The notes under the pieces: generated by a model | Seen by the model: the letters and a program-made list of their open reading frames with translations, nothing else | Databases searched by the model: none | Told to the model about the DNA's origin: nothing | Assembly: GCF_000759025.1 (NCBI RefSeq) | Contig: NZ_JPOS01000010.1 | Location: forward strand, 244,233 to 308,232 | Source of the DNA: Phaeodactylibacter xiamenensis | GTDB lineage: Bacteria; Bacteroidota; Bacteroidia; Chitinophagales; Saprospiraceae | Direction of reading: 5' to 3' | Length of the DNA stretch: 64,000 bases | Shown: positions 29,526 to 38,722 of the stretch, piece after piece | How the letters are laid out: every line of letters begins with the position of its first letter | Position numbering within the stretch: position 1 is the first letter of the stretch | Translations under genes and position numbers: made by a program

Positions 29526-30629
29526 ATGGAAAACATCCTTCAAAAGTATGCCCACCTGTTGGTCCACTATTGCCTGAGCACTAAGCCGGGAGATAAGATG
29601 TACCTGCGCAGTACCACGCTGGCAGAGCCTCTTGTGCGTGAAGTCTACCGGGAAGCGGTCAGGGCAGGTGCCGTTGTGGAAACAGACCTCTCTTTCCGCG
29701 AACAAAGCCGGATTCTGCTGGAAGAAGGCGGAGAAGATCAGTTACAGTACATTTCTCCGCTTTACCAAAAAGCAATGGAGGAATTCGACACCTACCTGTA
29801 CATCATCGCACCTTACAACCTGCGGGAAGATCAAAACGTAAATCCGGACAAGCGCAAAATCCGGCAGGAAGCCCATGCACCGGTGATGAAAAAGTACTTC
29901 GAACGCACTGCCACGCTGGATATGCGCCGCAGCCTTTGCCAGTATCCTACCCTCGCTAATGCGCAGGAAGCAGGAATGTCTTTGGAGGAATACGAAAAAT
30001 TTGTCTTTACCGCCTGCCGTCTCTATGATGAGGACCCCATCCAAAGCTGGACAGAAGTCCGGGAGCAGCAACAGCAAATCGTGGACCTGCTCAACGACCG
30101 GGAAGAAGTATATTACAAAGGTGACGGTGTGGACATCCGTTTCAAAATCGACAAGACCCGCCGCTGGATCAACTCTGACGGGCGCACCAACATGCCTTCC
30201 GGAGAAGTGTACACCTCCCCGCTTGAGGACTCCGTTAACGGGGTGATCCGCTTTTCGTACCCTGCTCTGTACATGGGCCACGAAGTGGAAGGCGTCACGT
30301 TGTACGTCAAAGACGGCTACGTGGAGAAATGGGAAGCCACCCGGGGCAAGGATTTTCTGGACCAGATTTTTCAGATCGAAGGCGCCAGGCGTTTTGGAGA
30401 AGCTGCCATCGGGACCAACTACCGTATTCAGCAGATGACAAAGAACATCCTGTTTGACGAAAAAATCGGAGGTACGGTGCACATGGCTATCGGCCAATCG
30501 TACCTGCAGGCTGGCGGCAAAAACCAGTCCACCGTACATTGGGATATGATCACCGATATGACCAAAGAGGGTGAGATTTATGCCGATGGAGAGAAAATTT
30601 ACGAGAAAGGCAAGTTTTTATTCCTCTGA
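29526..30629 (+). CDS. M29-family aminopeptidase
   Basis: 'LVHYCLSTKPGDKMYLRS', 'SGEVYTSPLEDSVNGVIRFSYPALYMGHEVEGV', 'HMAIGQSYLQAGGKNQSTVHWDMITDM'. Confidence 0.92.
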   Translation: MENILQKYAHLLVHYCLSTKPGDKMYLRSTTLAEPLVREVYREAVRAGAVVETDLSFREQSRILLEEGGEDQLQYISPLYQKAMEEFDTYLYIIAPYNLREDQNVNPDKRKIRQEAHAPVMKKYFERTATLDMRRSLCQYPTLANAQEAGMSLEEYEKFVFTACRLYDEDPIQSWTEVREQQQQIVDLLNDREEVYYKGDGVDIRFKIDKTRRWINSDGRTNMPSGEVYTSPLEDSVNGVIRFSYPALYMGHEVEGVTLYVKDGYVEKWEATRGKDFLDQIFQIEGARRFGEAAIGTNYRIQQMTKNILFDEKIGGTVHMAIGQSYLQAGGKNQSTVHWDMITDMTKEGEIYADGEKIYEKGKFLFL

Positions 30630-30907
30630 AGTTAAACTAAACCGGGTATTCATTTGTGAAAGAGTACAGTAGGTTAAACGGTGCGTTTTGCCGTTAAAAG
30701 TCTGTTAGATTGTAGGTTTTATTGAAATTTCAGCCTTTCAAAATTTAATGGATTTGAATTTTCTGTATAACTTGCGAATGGAAATGCTTTTTGCCCAAGC
30801 CAAATGAATGAGAACGAAAAGCCCTGGTCATCAAGCAAATTATGCATCAGAACGAGAACACTCGACGAAACACAATTAAATAAACCAACATTTAATCTCC
30901 TTAAACC

Positions 30908-31639
30908 GTGAACAATAATATTGCATTTCTAGAATTAAAGTACGGCAACATTTACGGAGGATATCCCAATTTCTACGCCATTAGTGAAATCTGCCTGCTG
31001 GTATTTGAACAAGACACCAACCGAATTTTCATAGAGACCTTCATCAACAACGCCAATGTTGACTTCGTGAGCGTCTACTCTAAAGTAGATGAACTGGGGC
31101 ATACAGTCGGCCGCGTTAAGGAGGTGGTGAATATGCGCACACACCGTCGTAAACCATTCCGTGAAGATTTCCGATTGGAAGAAAAGGAACTGGCCGGAGC
31201 CTTCAATCAGCTCCGTCCCTCCCGGATGCCAATCAAGAACTTCCTGATCAAAAACCTGCGTAAGTACCGCTTCCGCGACCTCATCACCTTCGATGGGCGC
31301 CGGGATGTTTTCCTGTGCGAGCGCTCCGGAGGCCGGTTTGACCGCTACAACATCATTGACCTGCAGAAAGAGCTCAATAAAGAGACTGATTACCTGTTCT
31401 CCCTCAACAAGCTCTCCAAGGTCATTAATTTTGAGCATGACCGTAGCTACCTGCGTTCTCACAACCTGGAATATTGGCTGCACCCCATCGCAGACCGTCA
31501 GATTGTACCTAAATCTGCCGCTTACGATGCCGCTCGCCTGCTGATGATCCACAATGAGTACCGGGACCACCATGATGACTTCATGATGAAAGGTGCCCTC
31601 CTGCTCAATAAAATTCAGCAGAACAAGCAACCTGAATAA
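30908..31639 (+). CDS. Unknown protein with possible degenerate DEDD exonuclease-like (RNase H fold) pattern
   Basis: 243 aa; 'FLELKYGNIYGGYPNFYAISEICLLVFEQDTNRI', 'LITFDGRRDVFLCER', 'NIIDLQKELN', 'KSAAYDAARLLMIHNEYRDHH' follow the exonuclease motif order but lack a canonical DxE. Confidence 0.8.
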   Translation: MNNNIAFLELKYGNIYGGYPNFYAISEICLLVFEQDTNRIFIETFINNANVDFVSVYSKVDELGHTVGRVKEVVNMRTHRRKPFREDFRLEEKELAGAFNQLRPSRMPIKNFLIKNLRKYRFRDLITFDGRRDVFLCERSGGRFDRYNIIDLQKELNKETDYLFSLNKLSKVINFEHDRSYLRSHNLEYWLHPIADRQIVPKSAAYDAARLLMIHNEYRDHHDDFMMKGALLLNKIQQNKQPE

Positions 31640-31703
31640 CTACCACACTGACACTTCTACGCTTTTTGGGCAGAACAAGCTCAGCGCATCATTACATAAA
31701 ATC

Positions 31704-31748
31704 AGCCCCGCAGTGCTCACTGGGTTTACTGCGGGGCTTGCTGTTTTT
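31704..31748 (+). terminator. Intrinsic terminator
   Basis: agccccgcagt ... actgcggggct + TTTTTT. Confidence 0.85.
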
Positions 31749-31766
31749 TACGTTAGGCAGGGCTTC

Positions 31767-33170
31767 TTAAATCCGATATTCCTGGTGTAACTCAGGAATC
31801 TCTACCTGATCAAAGCCGTTTTCACTTAAGAAGCCCCTGAAAGCTTCCTGCCGGTCCAGTGTACCATGCACCAGGAACAGCTGCCGGAGTTTGGGCTTTT
31901 GATTCCGCAAAAAGTCCAGAATCTCATGCCGGTCCGCATGAGCAGAGAACGAGTCCATGACCTCTATATCGGCATTCACGGGGCGTTCCTGGCCAAATAC
32001 CCGTACTTCCTTCGCGCCATCGCGCAAACGCCCGCCAGGGGTATGAGGCGCACAATAGCCCACTATAAGAAACGTATTGCGCTGATCTGCAACATGGTGG
32101 TAAAGGTGGTGCTTAACCCGGCCGGCATTCATCATACCCGACGAACTGATGATGATGCAGGGCGCATTAGAATTGTTCAGATCCTTGGAAACAGAAGCTT
32201 TGCGTACGTACTGTAGCCCATTGAAACCAAAGGGGTCATCGTCTTCCAGCAAGTATTCATTCAATTCATTGTCGTAGCACTCCGGATGGGCACCAAAGAT
32301 GGTGGTGGCGTTAACCGCAAGGGGGCTATCCACATAGACCGGTATACGCGGCAGTTCGCCGGCAGATGCCAACTGATCCAGCATGTATACAATCTCTTGT
32401 GTTCGGCCAATGCTAAAAGCCGGGATAATCAGCTTGCCTTGTTTCTCCACACAAGTCCGCTCAATGATCCGCTGAAATCGCTTGATTTCATTAGGTGCGT
32501 TCTCATGGTCTTTGTTGCCGTAGGTGGACTCACAAATGAGATAGTCGACTTCAGGCATAGGTATAGGGTCCCGAAGGATAGGACGGTTGGGCCGCCCGAT
32601 ATCTCCGGTAAACCCAATGGAGGTTTTGCGCCCCAGCTGATCGATACGCAGGGTGACAGAAGCACTACCCAGGATATGACCGGCATCACGGAAAAGGACT
32701 TCTACCCCATCGTGTATGGTAAACCAGCGGTTATAGCCATGCCCTTCGAAGAGATTCCATGCCTGTTCTGCATCCCTGGGCGTATATAAAGGCTCCACAA
32801 AGCCATCCGTACGCCCTTTTTTGCGAAGCCGCTTATTGTGGTACTCTGCATCATACTCCTGGATTTTGGCACTGTCCAAAAGCATGATCGCGCAAAGGCT
32901 GCGGGTAGCGTGCGTACAATAAATATTCCCCCGGAAACCATCTTTGACCAGCTTGGGGATACGCCCGCTGTGATCAATATGAGCATGAGAAAGGATCAGA
33001 CAGTCAATCTCAGCAGGGTCAAAAGGCCACTGTGCATTGAAATCTTTCATGTCGTCATCACTCCCCTGATACAGACCACAGTCCAGCAAAATCGTATACC
33101 CGTCGTCTAGTGTAATAAGGTGAGCACTACCCGTCACTTCCTGAGCAGCTCCGCAGAATTTTATCTTCAT
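31767..33170 (-). CDS. MBL-fold/beta-CASP RNA metallohydrolase
   Basis: 'LILSHAHIDHSGRIPKLVKDGFRGNIYCT', 'IIISSSGMMNAGRVKHHLYHHV', 'SFSAHADRHEILDFL', 'LFLVHGTLDRQEAFRGFL'. Confidence 0.93.
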   Translation of the reverse strand: MKIKFCGAAQEVTGSAHLITLDDGYTILLDCGLYQGSDDDMKDFNAQWPFDPAEIDCLILSHAHIDHSGRIPKLVKDGFRGNIYCTHATRSLCAIMLLDSAKIQEYDAEYHNKRLRKKGRTDGFVEPLYTPRDAEQAWNLFEGHGYNRWFTIHDGVEVLFRDAGHILGSASVTLRIDQLGRKTSIGFTGDIGRPNRPILRDPIPMPEVDYLICESTYGNKDHENAPNEIKRFQRIIERTCVEKQGKLIIPAFSIGRTQEIVYMLDQLASAGELPRIPVYVDSPLAVNATTIFGAHPECYDNELNEYLLEDDDPFGFNGLQYVRKASVSKDLNNSNAPCIIISSSGMMNAGRVKHHLYHHVADQRNTFLIVGYCAPHTPGGRLRDGAKEVRVFGQERPVNADIEVMDSFSAHADRHEILDFLRNQKPKLRQLFLVHGTLDRQEAFRGFLSENGFDQVEIPELHQEYRI

Positions 33171-33236
33171 GGCTTGGATTGAATTCAGATTTTCAATTTG
33201 TCTGCCATCAAGATAGTAAAATCCCGGGAAGGTCTG

Positions 33237-34442
33237 TCAATCCGCTTCTATCGTCAGCCCACCGTAATCCAGTGAAGCCTCCACGCGCCCAATATTACTT
33301 TGCCGCTGCTGACCGAAATAACCAGACACCGTATGCCGGTCGCTGGTCTCGATTTCCTCAATCAGGTGCAGGGTGTAGGGGTAGCGAATACCAGCGTGGC
33401 GGGCTGTTGCCCGGAGCTGGCAATTGATCAAGGGGTCAAGAACTAACCTAAAGTCAGTAAATCGGCCTTCAAGCTTAACAGTCCGGAACTGATCGGGCAG
33501 ATCCGTAATACGGACCCTGCTGCTGTCTGCTTCAATTGTTGCGGTATGGCGGAGCCGGTTCACGTAAAGGCGGGAAAGTGAGGTGCTTACCTGTACCTCC
33601 CGGACCCGATCGAGCGAAATTTCATCGTACCGCCCCTGATTGGTAAAAATACCGCCTCCATCAACGTAGTAGTTGTCGTAGCGCGTTTCACTCTCCAGTC
33701 GGCCGATATTCCGGAACTTCAGGATGGCAGAGCGGCTCCGGACTTTCACCCAATCCCCGGAAGTCAGGCTACCCTCAACATTAACCAAATCGGCATTCAG
33801 TCGGGTGATTTGTTCGAGGTTGAGGGTGCCGTCTTTCTGGTTGAGCGTCACTTCGCCCTTAAGGTTTGCACCAAATACATCTCCGCTAAGCACTTCTGCG
33901 GACACATTGCCCGTAATATTCTTCACCGTAACCGCCCCGTGCTTGTTCAGTAGGGAAATCGCTGCCGGTTGAGGCAAAAACACCCGGATGGACACGGAGT
34001 AATCAGCCGTTTGTAAGCTCGGAAAGGGCCACCAGGTCTGCTCAACCGGTGCAATATTGGTTTGAATATTCACCAACCGCTGCTGTAGGTTCATCTCCGT
34101 TTCGATGCGGTCAAAAACCCGGGCTGCTGCAGCCTCGTGTTCCGCCTCTACTTCCGTAAGCGCTTCCACCCGGATACGGTTGTGCGCCCACCCTTCCACA
34201 CTGACCGGACCGTATTTATTGGAAATATTGACCAATACGGTTGGATAGACCTGGTATTCTTTCTTGATCAGCCTGGAAAAGGTCTCACAATCACAGGAGG
34301 ACTGCCCCTGAAGAGACACTGCAAACAGCGTGGCCAACAGCACAAGCGCAATGGTAAAGGTAGCGCCATTGCGCTGCTCTGTTGCCGGAAGCTTAGAGAA
34401 TCCGGTCATCCGTATTGGCTTTCTTCGGTGGAGTGGACTCAA
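33237..34442 (-). CDS. Exported beta-helical/adhesin-like protein (DUF4097-like)
   Basis: 'YPTVLVNISNKYGPVSVEGWAHNRIRVEALTEVEAEHEAAAARVFDRIE...', 'ISLLNKHGAVTVKNITGNVSAEVLSGDVFGANLKGEVTLNQKDGTLN'. Confidence 0.75.
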   Translation of the reverse strand: MSPLHRRKPIRMTGFSKLPATEQRNGATFTIALVLLATLFAVSLQGQSSCDCETFSRLIKKEYQVYPTVLVNISNKYGPVSVEGWAHNRIRVEALTEVEAEHEAAAARVFDRIETEMNLQQRLVNIQTNIAPVEQTWWPFPSLQTADYSVSIRVFLPQPAAISLLNKHGAVTVKNITGNVSAEVLSGDVFGANLKGEVTLNQKDGTLNLEQITRLNADLVNVEGSLTSGDWVKVRSRSAILKFRNIGRLESETRYDNYYVDGGGIFTNQGRYDEISLDRVREVQVSTSLSRLYVNRLRHTATIEADSSRVRITDLPDQFRTVKLEGRFTDFRLVLDPLINCQLRATARHAGIRYPYTLHLIEEIETSDRHTVSGYFGQQRQSNIGRVEASLDYGGLTIEAD

Positions 34443-34953
34443 AATCAGGATCTGCCATCTGTATGCGGTTCAAAACCCGCTCCAGGATGTACACCTTGGC
34501 CTGGTAATTTTCCAGCAGGTCTTTTACGATATCTTCTGCTTTGCCGGGAGGAGCAGCCTGAAGCTCTTTGCGCAATTCCGCAATCGTAGCATCCAGGTGC
34601 TTCAAATCCTGCTGCACTGCGCCCGCTTGTTCGTAGCTGACCAGCTGTTGGTATTTCTGCTGTATTTCTTCCTGATAGGCCGCTTCCTGAGCGGCATACT
34701 GCGCCCCTACGTCTTCCAGAGCTACAATTGAATGGGGCGTTGGCGAATTGAGGTAGCCGCCCAGGGCCACCCCGCAGAAGAGCAGTCCGATTACAGCGGC
34801 AGCGATACCCGCTACCCGCCAAAGCAGGAGGCGGCGGTGCTTTCGGCGGTCAAGGTCCTGCCGGATACAGCCCCAGACCTTCAGTTCGGGCACATCGCTA
34901 TCGAAAGCGTCCCGGTTATCGTGAATGAATTGTTCAAATTGATCGCGGTGCAT
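34393..34953 (-). CDS. Single-TM, anti-sigma-like regulatory membrane protein
   Basis: Soluble N-part, one TM 'VAGIAAAVIGLLFCGVALGG', coiled-coil C-part; directly downstream of an ECF sigma gene; overlaps the next CDS. Confidence 0.7.
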   Translation of the reverse strand: MHRDQFEQFIHDNRDAFDSDVPELKVWGCIRQDLDRRKHRRLLLWRVAGIAAAVIGLLFCGVALGGYLNSPTPHSIVALEDVGAQYAAQEAAYQEEIQQKYQQLVSYEQAGAVQQDLKHLDATIAELRKELQAAPPGKAEDIVKDLLENYQAKVYILERVLNRIQMADPDFESTPPKKANTDDRIL

Positions 34954-35027
34954 AGTCTACTTGTCTTAAAACGGGCTTTGCCCGCTTTACCCTGTGATGA
35001 AAAATGTGGCACTCCGAAATATACCTT

Positions 35028-35675
35028 TCAGCTCATTTCACTGATAATGCTTCGGAGTTTCTTTTTGGCACGGCTGTACTGCGACTTGGAAGTAGCCTCA
35101 GAAACATCGAGGATTTCAGCAATTTCCTTGTGGTCATACCCTTCGATAGCATAAAGAGTAAAGACCACCCGGTACCCATCGGGCAATTGCTGTACCCCAC
35201 GCTTCAACAGCTCAACGCTGAGGCTAAGGTCATCAGTCGTACTGCCGGCCTGATCGGGCTCGTCTGCCACAAACCGGTCTTCCAGTTCCTCCAGCTTTAA
35301 ACGGTTGCGCTTAAGATGATTGATGCAGTTGTTTACCACAATGCGCTTGATCCAGGCCCCAACAGAAGATTGGTACCTGAAGGTATGCAGCTTGGTAAAT
35401 ACATCAACAAAGGAGTTCTGTAACAAATCCTCAGCATCATGCTCGTGCCGGAGCATACGCAGGCACACATTGTACATGGCACGGGAATAGAGCCGGTAAA
35501 GCTCAAATTGAGCACGGCGGTTGCCGCGTTTGCACTTCTCGACAATATCCTGATGTGTACTTGCGTAATCCAATTTCAGGTGTTTGTAATCAACAGCGGG
35601 TGACTTTAATGCATGCATGACTTTCAGTTGATCATCTGTACTTCCAAAGACCTTACACTCGTATAAAGGTTGCAC
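35028..35675 (-). CDS. ECF RNA polymerase sigma factor
   Basis: 'LYRLYSRAMYNVCLRMLRHEHDAEDLLQNSFVDVFTKLHTFRYQSSVGAWIKRIVVNNCINHLKR', 'LPDGYRVVFTLYAIEGYDHKEIAEILDVSEATSKSQYSRAKKKLR'. Exact start uncertain. Confidence 0.93.
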   Translation of the reverse strand: MQPLYECKVFGSTDDQLKVMHALKSPAVDYKHLKLDYASTHQDIVEKCKRGNRRAQFELYRLYSRAMYNVCLRMLRHEHDAEDLLQNSFVDVFTKLHTFRYQSSVGAWIKRIVVNNCINHLKRNRLKLEELEDRFVADEPDQAGSTTDDLSLSVELLKRGVQQLPDGYRVVFTLYAIEGYDHKEIAEILDVSEATSKSQYSRAKKKLRSIISEMS

Positions 35676-35737
35676 GAAAATCCGGAATTCGGAAATTCTC
35701 CCCGATGTACCTTATATTGGCAGCGAAACGAAGATAC

Positions 35738-36376
35738 ATGGCGAAGAAGAAAAAGTACTATACGGTTTGGGAAGGTATGACGCCTGGAGTTTACGATTCC
35801 TGGGCGGCCTGTCAGGCACAAATCAAAGGGTTCCCGAATGCGCGGTACAAGTCCTTTAAAAGCCGGGAGGAGGCAGAAGCAGCCTTCAGGGGTAATTTTG
35901 CAGACCACATTTCCAGCGGCAGCCCTTCCACCCGCAAAGCCAAGCCAATAGTTACGGAGGAGGCCCGGAAAGAAATCATTTGGGACAGCCTCAGCGTGGA
36001 TGCTGCCTGCAGCGGCAACCCGGGTGTCATGGAATATCAGGGCGTTGACACCAAGACCGAGGCACAGATTTTCCACAAAAAATTCAGCCTGGGCACTAAC
36101 AATATCGGCGAATTCCTGGCTATCGTGCATGCCCTGGCCTTACTTCAGCAACAAGGCAAAGACACACCAATTTATACCGACTCCAGAACGGCTATGGGCT
36201 GGGTCAAACGCAAAAAAGCCAACACCAAACTGGTCAAAAATGCCAAAACCAAGCTGCTGCACGAGCTCATCGCCCGGGCAGAAATCTGGCTGCGCAATAA
36301 CACCTACAGCAACCCTGTTATGAAGTGGGATACGGAGCGCTGGGGTGAAATCCCTGCCGACTTCGGGCGGAAGTAA
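35738..36376 (+). CDS. Ribonuclease H1 (viroplasmin-like N-domain + RNase H)
   Basis: 'KKKYYTVWEGMTPGVYDSWAACQAQIKGFPNARYKSFKSREEAEAAF' hybrid-binding domain; 'GTNNIGEFLAIVHAL', 'IYTDSRTAMGWV'. Start at the MAKKKK methionine. Confidence 0.92.
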   Translation: MAKKKKYYTVWEGMTPGVYDSWAACQAQIKGFPNARYKSFKSREEAEAAFRGNFADHISSGSPSTRKAKPIVTEEARKEIIWDSLSVDAACSGNPGVMEYQGVDTKTEAQIFHKKFSLGTNNIGEFLAIVHALALLQQQGKDTPIYTDSRTAMGWVKRKKANTKLVKNAKTKLLHELIARAEIWLRNNTYSNPVMKWDTERWGEIPADFGRK

Positions 36377-36403
36377 GCAGCGTTGAACAACCTTTAAGCC
36401 ATA

Positions 36404-37444
36404 ATGAGCTGTCATTTTATGAATTACTGGTGGGCCATCTTCATGCCGGGGTTGCTGCTCCTGAGTTGTCAACCGGTGCCCGAGGCGGAAAGTACTTTTG
36501 AGCCCTCTCCCGGCAAAGTGGTGCACCTGCTGGATAGCATTCAGGCCGCGCAGCAGCTCCAAACGGATAAAAAGGAAGGCTTCTTTGAAAAAATCAGCCC
36601 CCTGGATACCCGGCTGCAAATGGGTATACCGCTGGATAGTGCGATTCCAGCGCCTGTCCTCCGAAAAAACTACAAACCCTTCCTGGGCAGGCAGGCGATG
36701 CCCCTAAAGACTACAGACCGGACACTGCTAAAAGCCACCTTCGAGCAAGCTTACGCCTTCTGTGATTCGCTTAGCCCTGGTTTATTGCCTGACACAGTGC
36801 TCTTGGGCAAGATGGAAACCGACATCTTCGGCCCCTCCGTCTACTTTACCCGCGAACGCGCCATTTTCATACCCAAAAATGAGCTGTACGAGGGCAACCA
36901 GGCCCTACTCCCGGTCGTACTGCATGAGTTGTTCCACCTTATCTCCCGCTACAACCCGGCATTGCGCAGCAAATTATACGCGTTGATCGGTTTTCAAAAA
37001 CTCGACGCCCCGCTGCACTTCCCCACCCCGCTGCTGAAACGGCGCCTGCTTAATCCCGATGGCATTGACCATAACTATGCTATTGAGCTGCCTGACAGTA
37101 CCGGGGAGGCCAAACGCTACATTTCCGTCATCACCGCAGATACGGCTGGCCCCTATCCCGGTAAACGCTATTTTGATTATATCGACTTTCGCCTGTATCC
37201 GCTGCTGCCCACAGACACGGGGTACACGGTGCAGCCGCAAGGCGTGCCACCGGAAGCTGCGCCCGGTTTTTTCGGGCAGATTGGCGATAATACGGGGTAC
37301 ATTATCCATCCTGACGAAATTCTGGCAGATAACTTTGTACTGCTCGTTTTGCGAAAAACTGGCAAAAAGAACTTCGCTGCCCGCCCGCTGTCGGAGGGGG
37401 GAGAAACCCTGCTAAGACAAATGGAGGCCGTACTTAAGCGCTAA
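36404..37444 (+). CDS. Putative zinc metallopeptidase lipoprotein (HExxH)
   Basis: Lipobox-like 'LLLLSC'; 'LPVVLHELFHLISRYNPALRSKLYALIGF'. Confidence 0.7.
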   Translation: MSCHFMNYWWAIFMPGLLLLSCQPVPEAESTFEPSPGKVVHLLDSIQAAQQLQTDKKEGFFEKISPLDTRLQMGIPLDSAIPAPVLRKNYKPFLGRQAMPLKTTDRTLLKATFEQAYAFCDSLSPGLLPDTVLLGKMETDIFGPSVYFTRERAIFIPKNELYEGNQALLPVVLHELFHLISRYNPALRSKLYALIGFQKLDAPLHFPTPLLKRRLLNPDGIDHNYAIELPDSTGEAKRYISVITADTAGPYPGKRYFDYIDFRLYPLLPTDTGYTVQPQGVPPEAAPGFFGQIGDNTGYIIHPDEILADNFVLLVLRKTGKKNFAARPLSEGGETLLRQMEAVLKR

Positions 37445-37478
37445 GCAACATGTTTTGTAGCCAGAGCGTTTTTAAAAT

Positions 37479-38210
37479 ATGGTACGAACCTTTCTCACCG
37501 CCCACTGGCGCAACCTGATTATGGCCAACTACCTGGTCGACCCCACCCTGCTCCAACCCTATGTCCCTCCCGGTACTGAGCTGGACACCTGGAATGGGCG
37601 CTGTTACGCCAGTTTAGTCGGCTTTTTATTTGACCGTACTCGGGTACTTGGGTTGCCCATACCTTTTCATCAACGGTTTGAAGAGGTCAACCTGCGGTTT
37701 TACGTCCGTTATCATGATGCAGGCGAGTGGAAGCGGGGCGTGGTTTTCGTCAGTGAGATTGTTCCCAAGCGTGCCATTACCTGGGTAGCCAATGGGTTGT
37801 ACGGGGAGCGTTACGCTGCCATGCCCATGCGGCACCTTTGGGAAGAAGGCCCGGAGCAGCAGCGCTACCGCTACGAGTGGCGGCATGCCGGTCATTGGAA
37901 CCACTTGGAAGTCACGACGCGGGGAGCACCTCAACCTCTGTTGGAAGGTAGCGAGGAGCAATTCATTGCAGAGCATTACTGGGGCTATGCCCGACGGGGC
38001 AAAAAGGGAACGACCGAATATCAAGTCGTGCACCCTTCCTGGGAACTCCGCCCGGTAGTTGGCTATGAGATCAATTGCGATGCGGCCGCCCTTTACGGTG
38101 AGGCTTTTGCGGTTCCACTCTCCGAACGGCCCTCTTCGGTTTTTCTGGCGATCGGTTCAGCAGTAGCCGTAAAAGCCGGGCAGCGTCTGATTCTGGACAA
38201 AAACGCTTAA
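37479..38210 (+). CDS. YqjF-family protein (DUF2071)
   Basis: 'AHWRNLIMANYLVDPTLLQPYVPPGTELDTWNGRCYASLVGFLF', 'VNLRFYVRY', 'KRGVVFVSEIVPKRAI'. Confidence 0.9.
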   Translation: MVRTFLTAHWRNLIMANYLVDPTLLQPYVPPGTELDTWNGRCYASLVGFLFDRTRVLGLPIPFHQRFEEVNLRFYVRYHDAGEWKRGVVFVSEIVPKRAITWVANGLYGERYAAMPMRHLWEEGPEQQRYRYEWRHAGHWNHLEVTTRGAPQPLLEGSEEQFIAEHYWGYARRGKKGTTEYQVVHPSWELRPVVGYEINCDAAALYGEAFAVPLSERPSSVFLAIGSAVAVKAGQRLILDKNA

Positions 38211-38266
38211 TTTCAAGTTCAAAAATACGGTAGTCCTGCTGCCAACGTTAACAATCAAAACAACAG

Positions 38267-38722
38267 ATGAAAGCTACACTTACCATTTTCGCCCTGCTTG
38301 CCCTCCCCTTCCTGGCTGTTGCTCAGGATAAGGCTGACCTAGCCCAATGCATTCAGGCCACACTCGAATATCCGGAGATTGCGGAGGTCCTTGAGGCAGA
38401 GTGGACCAATCAAGAGAAAGTCTACCTGCGCCACAGTGCCATTACCATGACGAACCCGCCCCACTTTACCCGCTTGTTTAAGCAACTGCAGGATACTGAC
38501 CTGGGTGGGATTGACTTTGAGGTCCATCTCATACAGCCCGGTGAAGAAGGCTTTATGCCCAGTGAAGCCAGAGACCATGGCATTATTGATATCAGCGGAG
38601 CGTTCCGGGGTGACCGCATGAGTATTACGCTTTTTGCATGGTTCCCCAACAATCCCCGGCAGAAGCTGAGCAAGGCCTATGTGCTGGAGCGTTATGAAGA
38701 CGGCTGGAAAGTTGTTGACTAA
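38267..38722 (+). CDS. Exported hypothetical protein
   Basis: 151 aa with signal peptide 'MKATLTIFALLALPFLAVAQ'. Confidence 0.7.
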   Translation: MKATLTIFALLALPFLAVAQDKADLAQCIQATLEYPEIAEVLEAEWTNQEKVYLRHSAITMTNPPHFTRLFKQLQDTDLGGIDFEVHLIQPGEEGFMPSEARDHGIIDISGAFRGDRMSITLFAWFPNNPRQKLSKAYVLERYEDGWKVVD

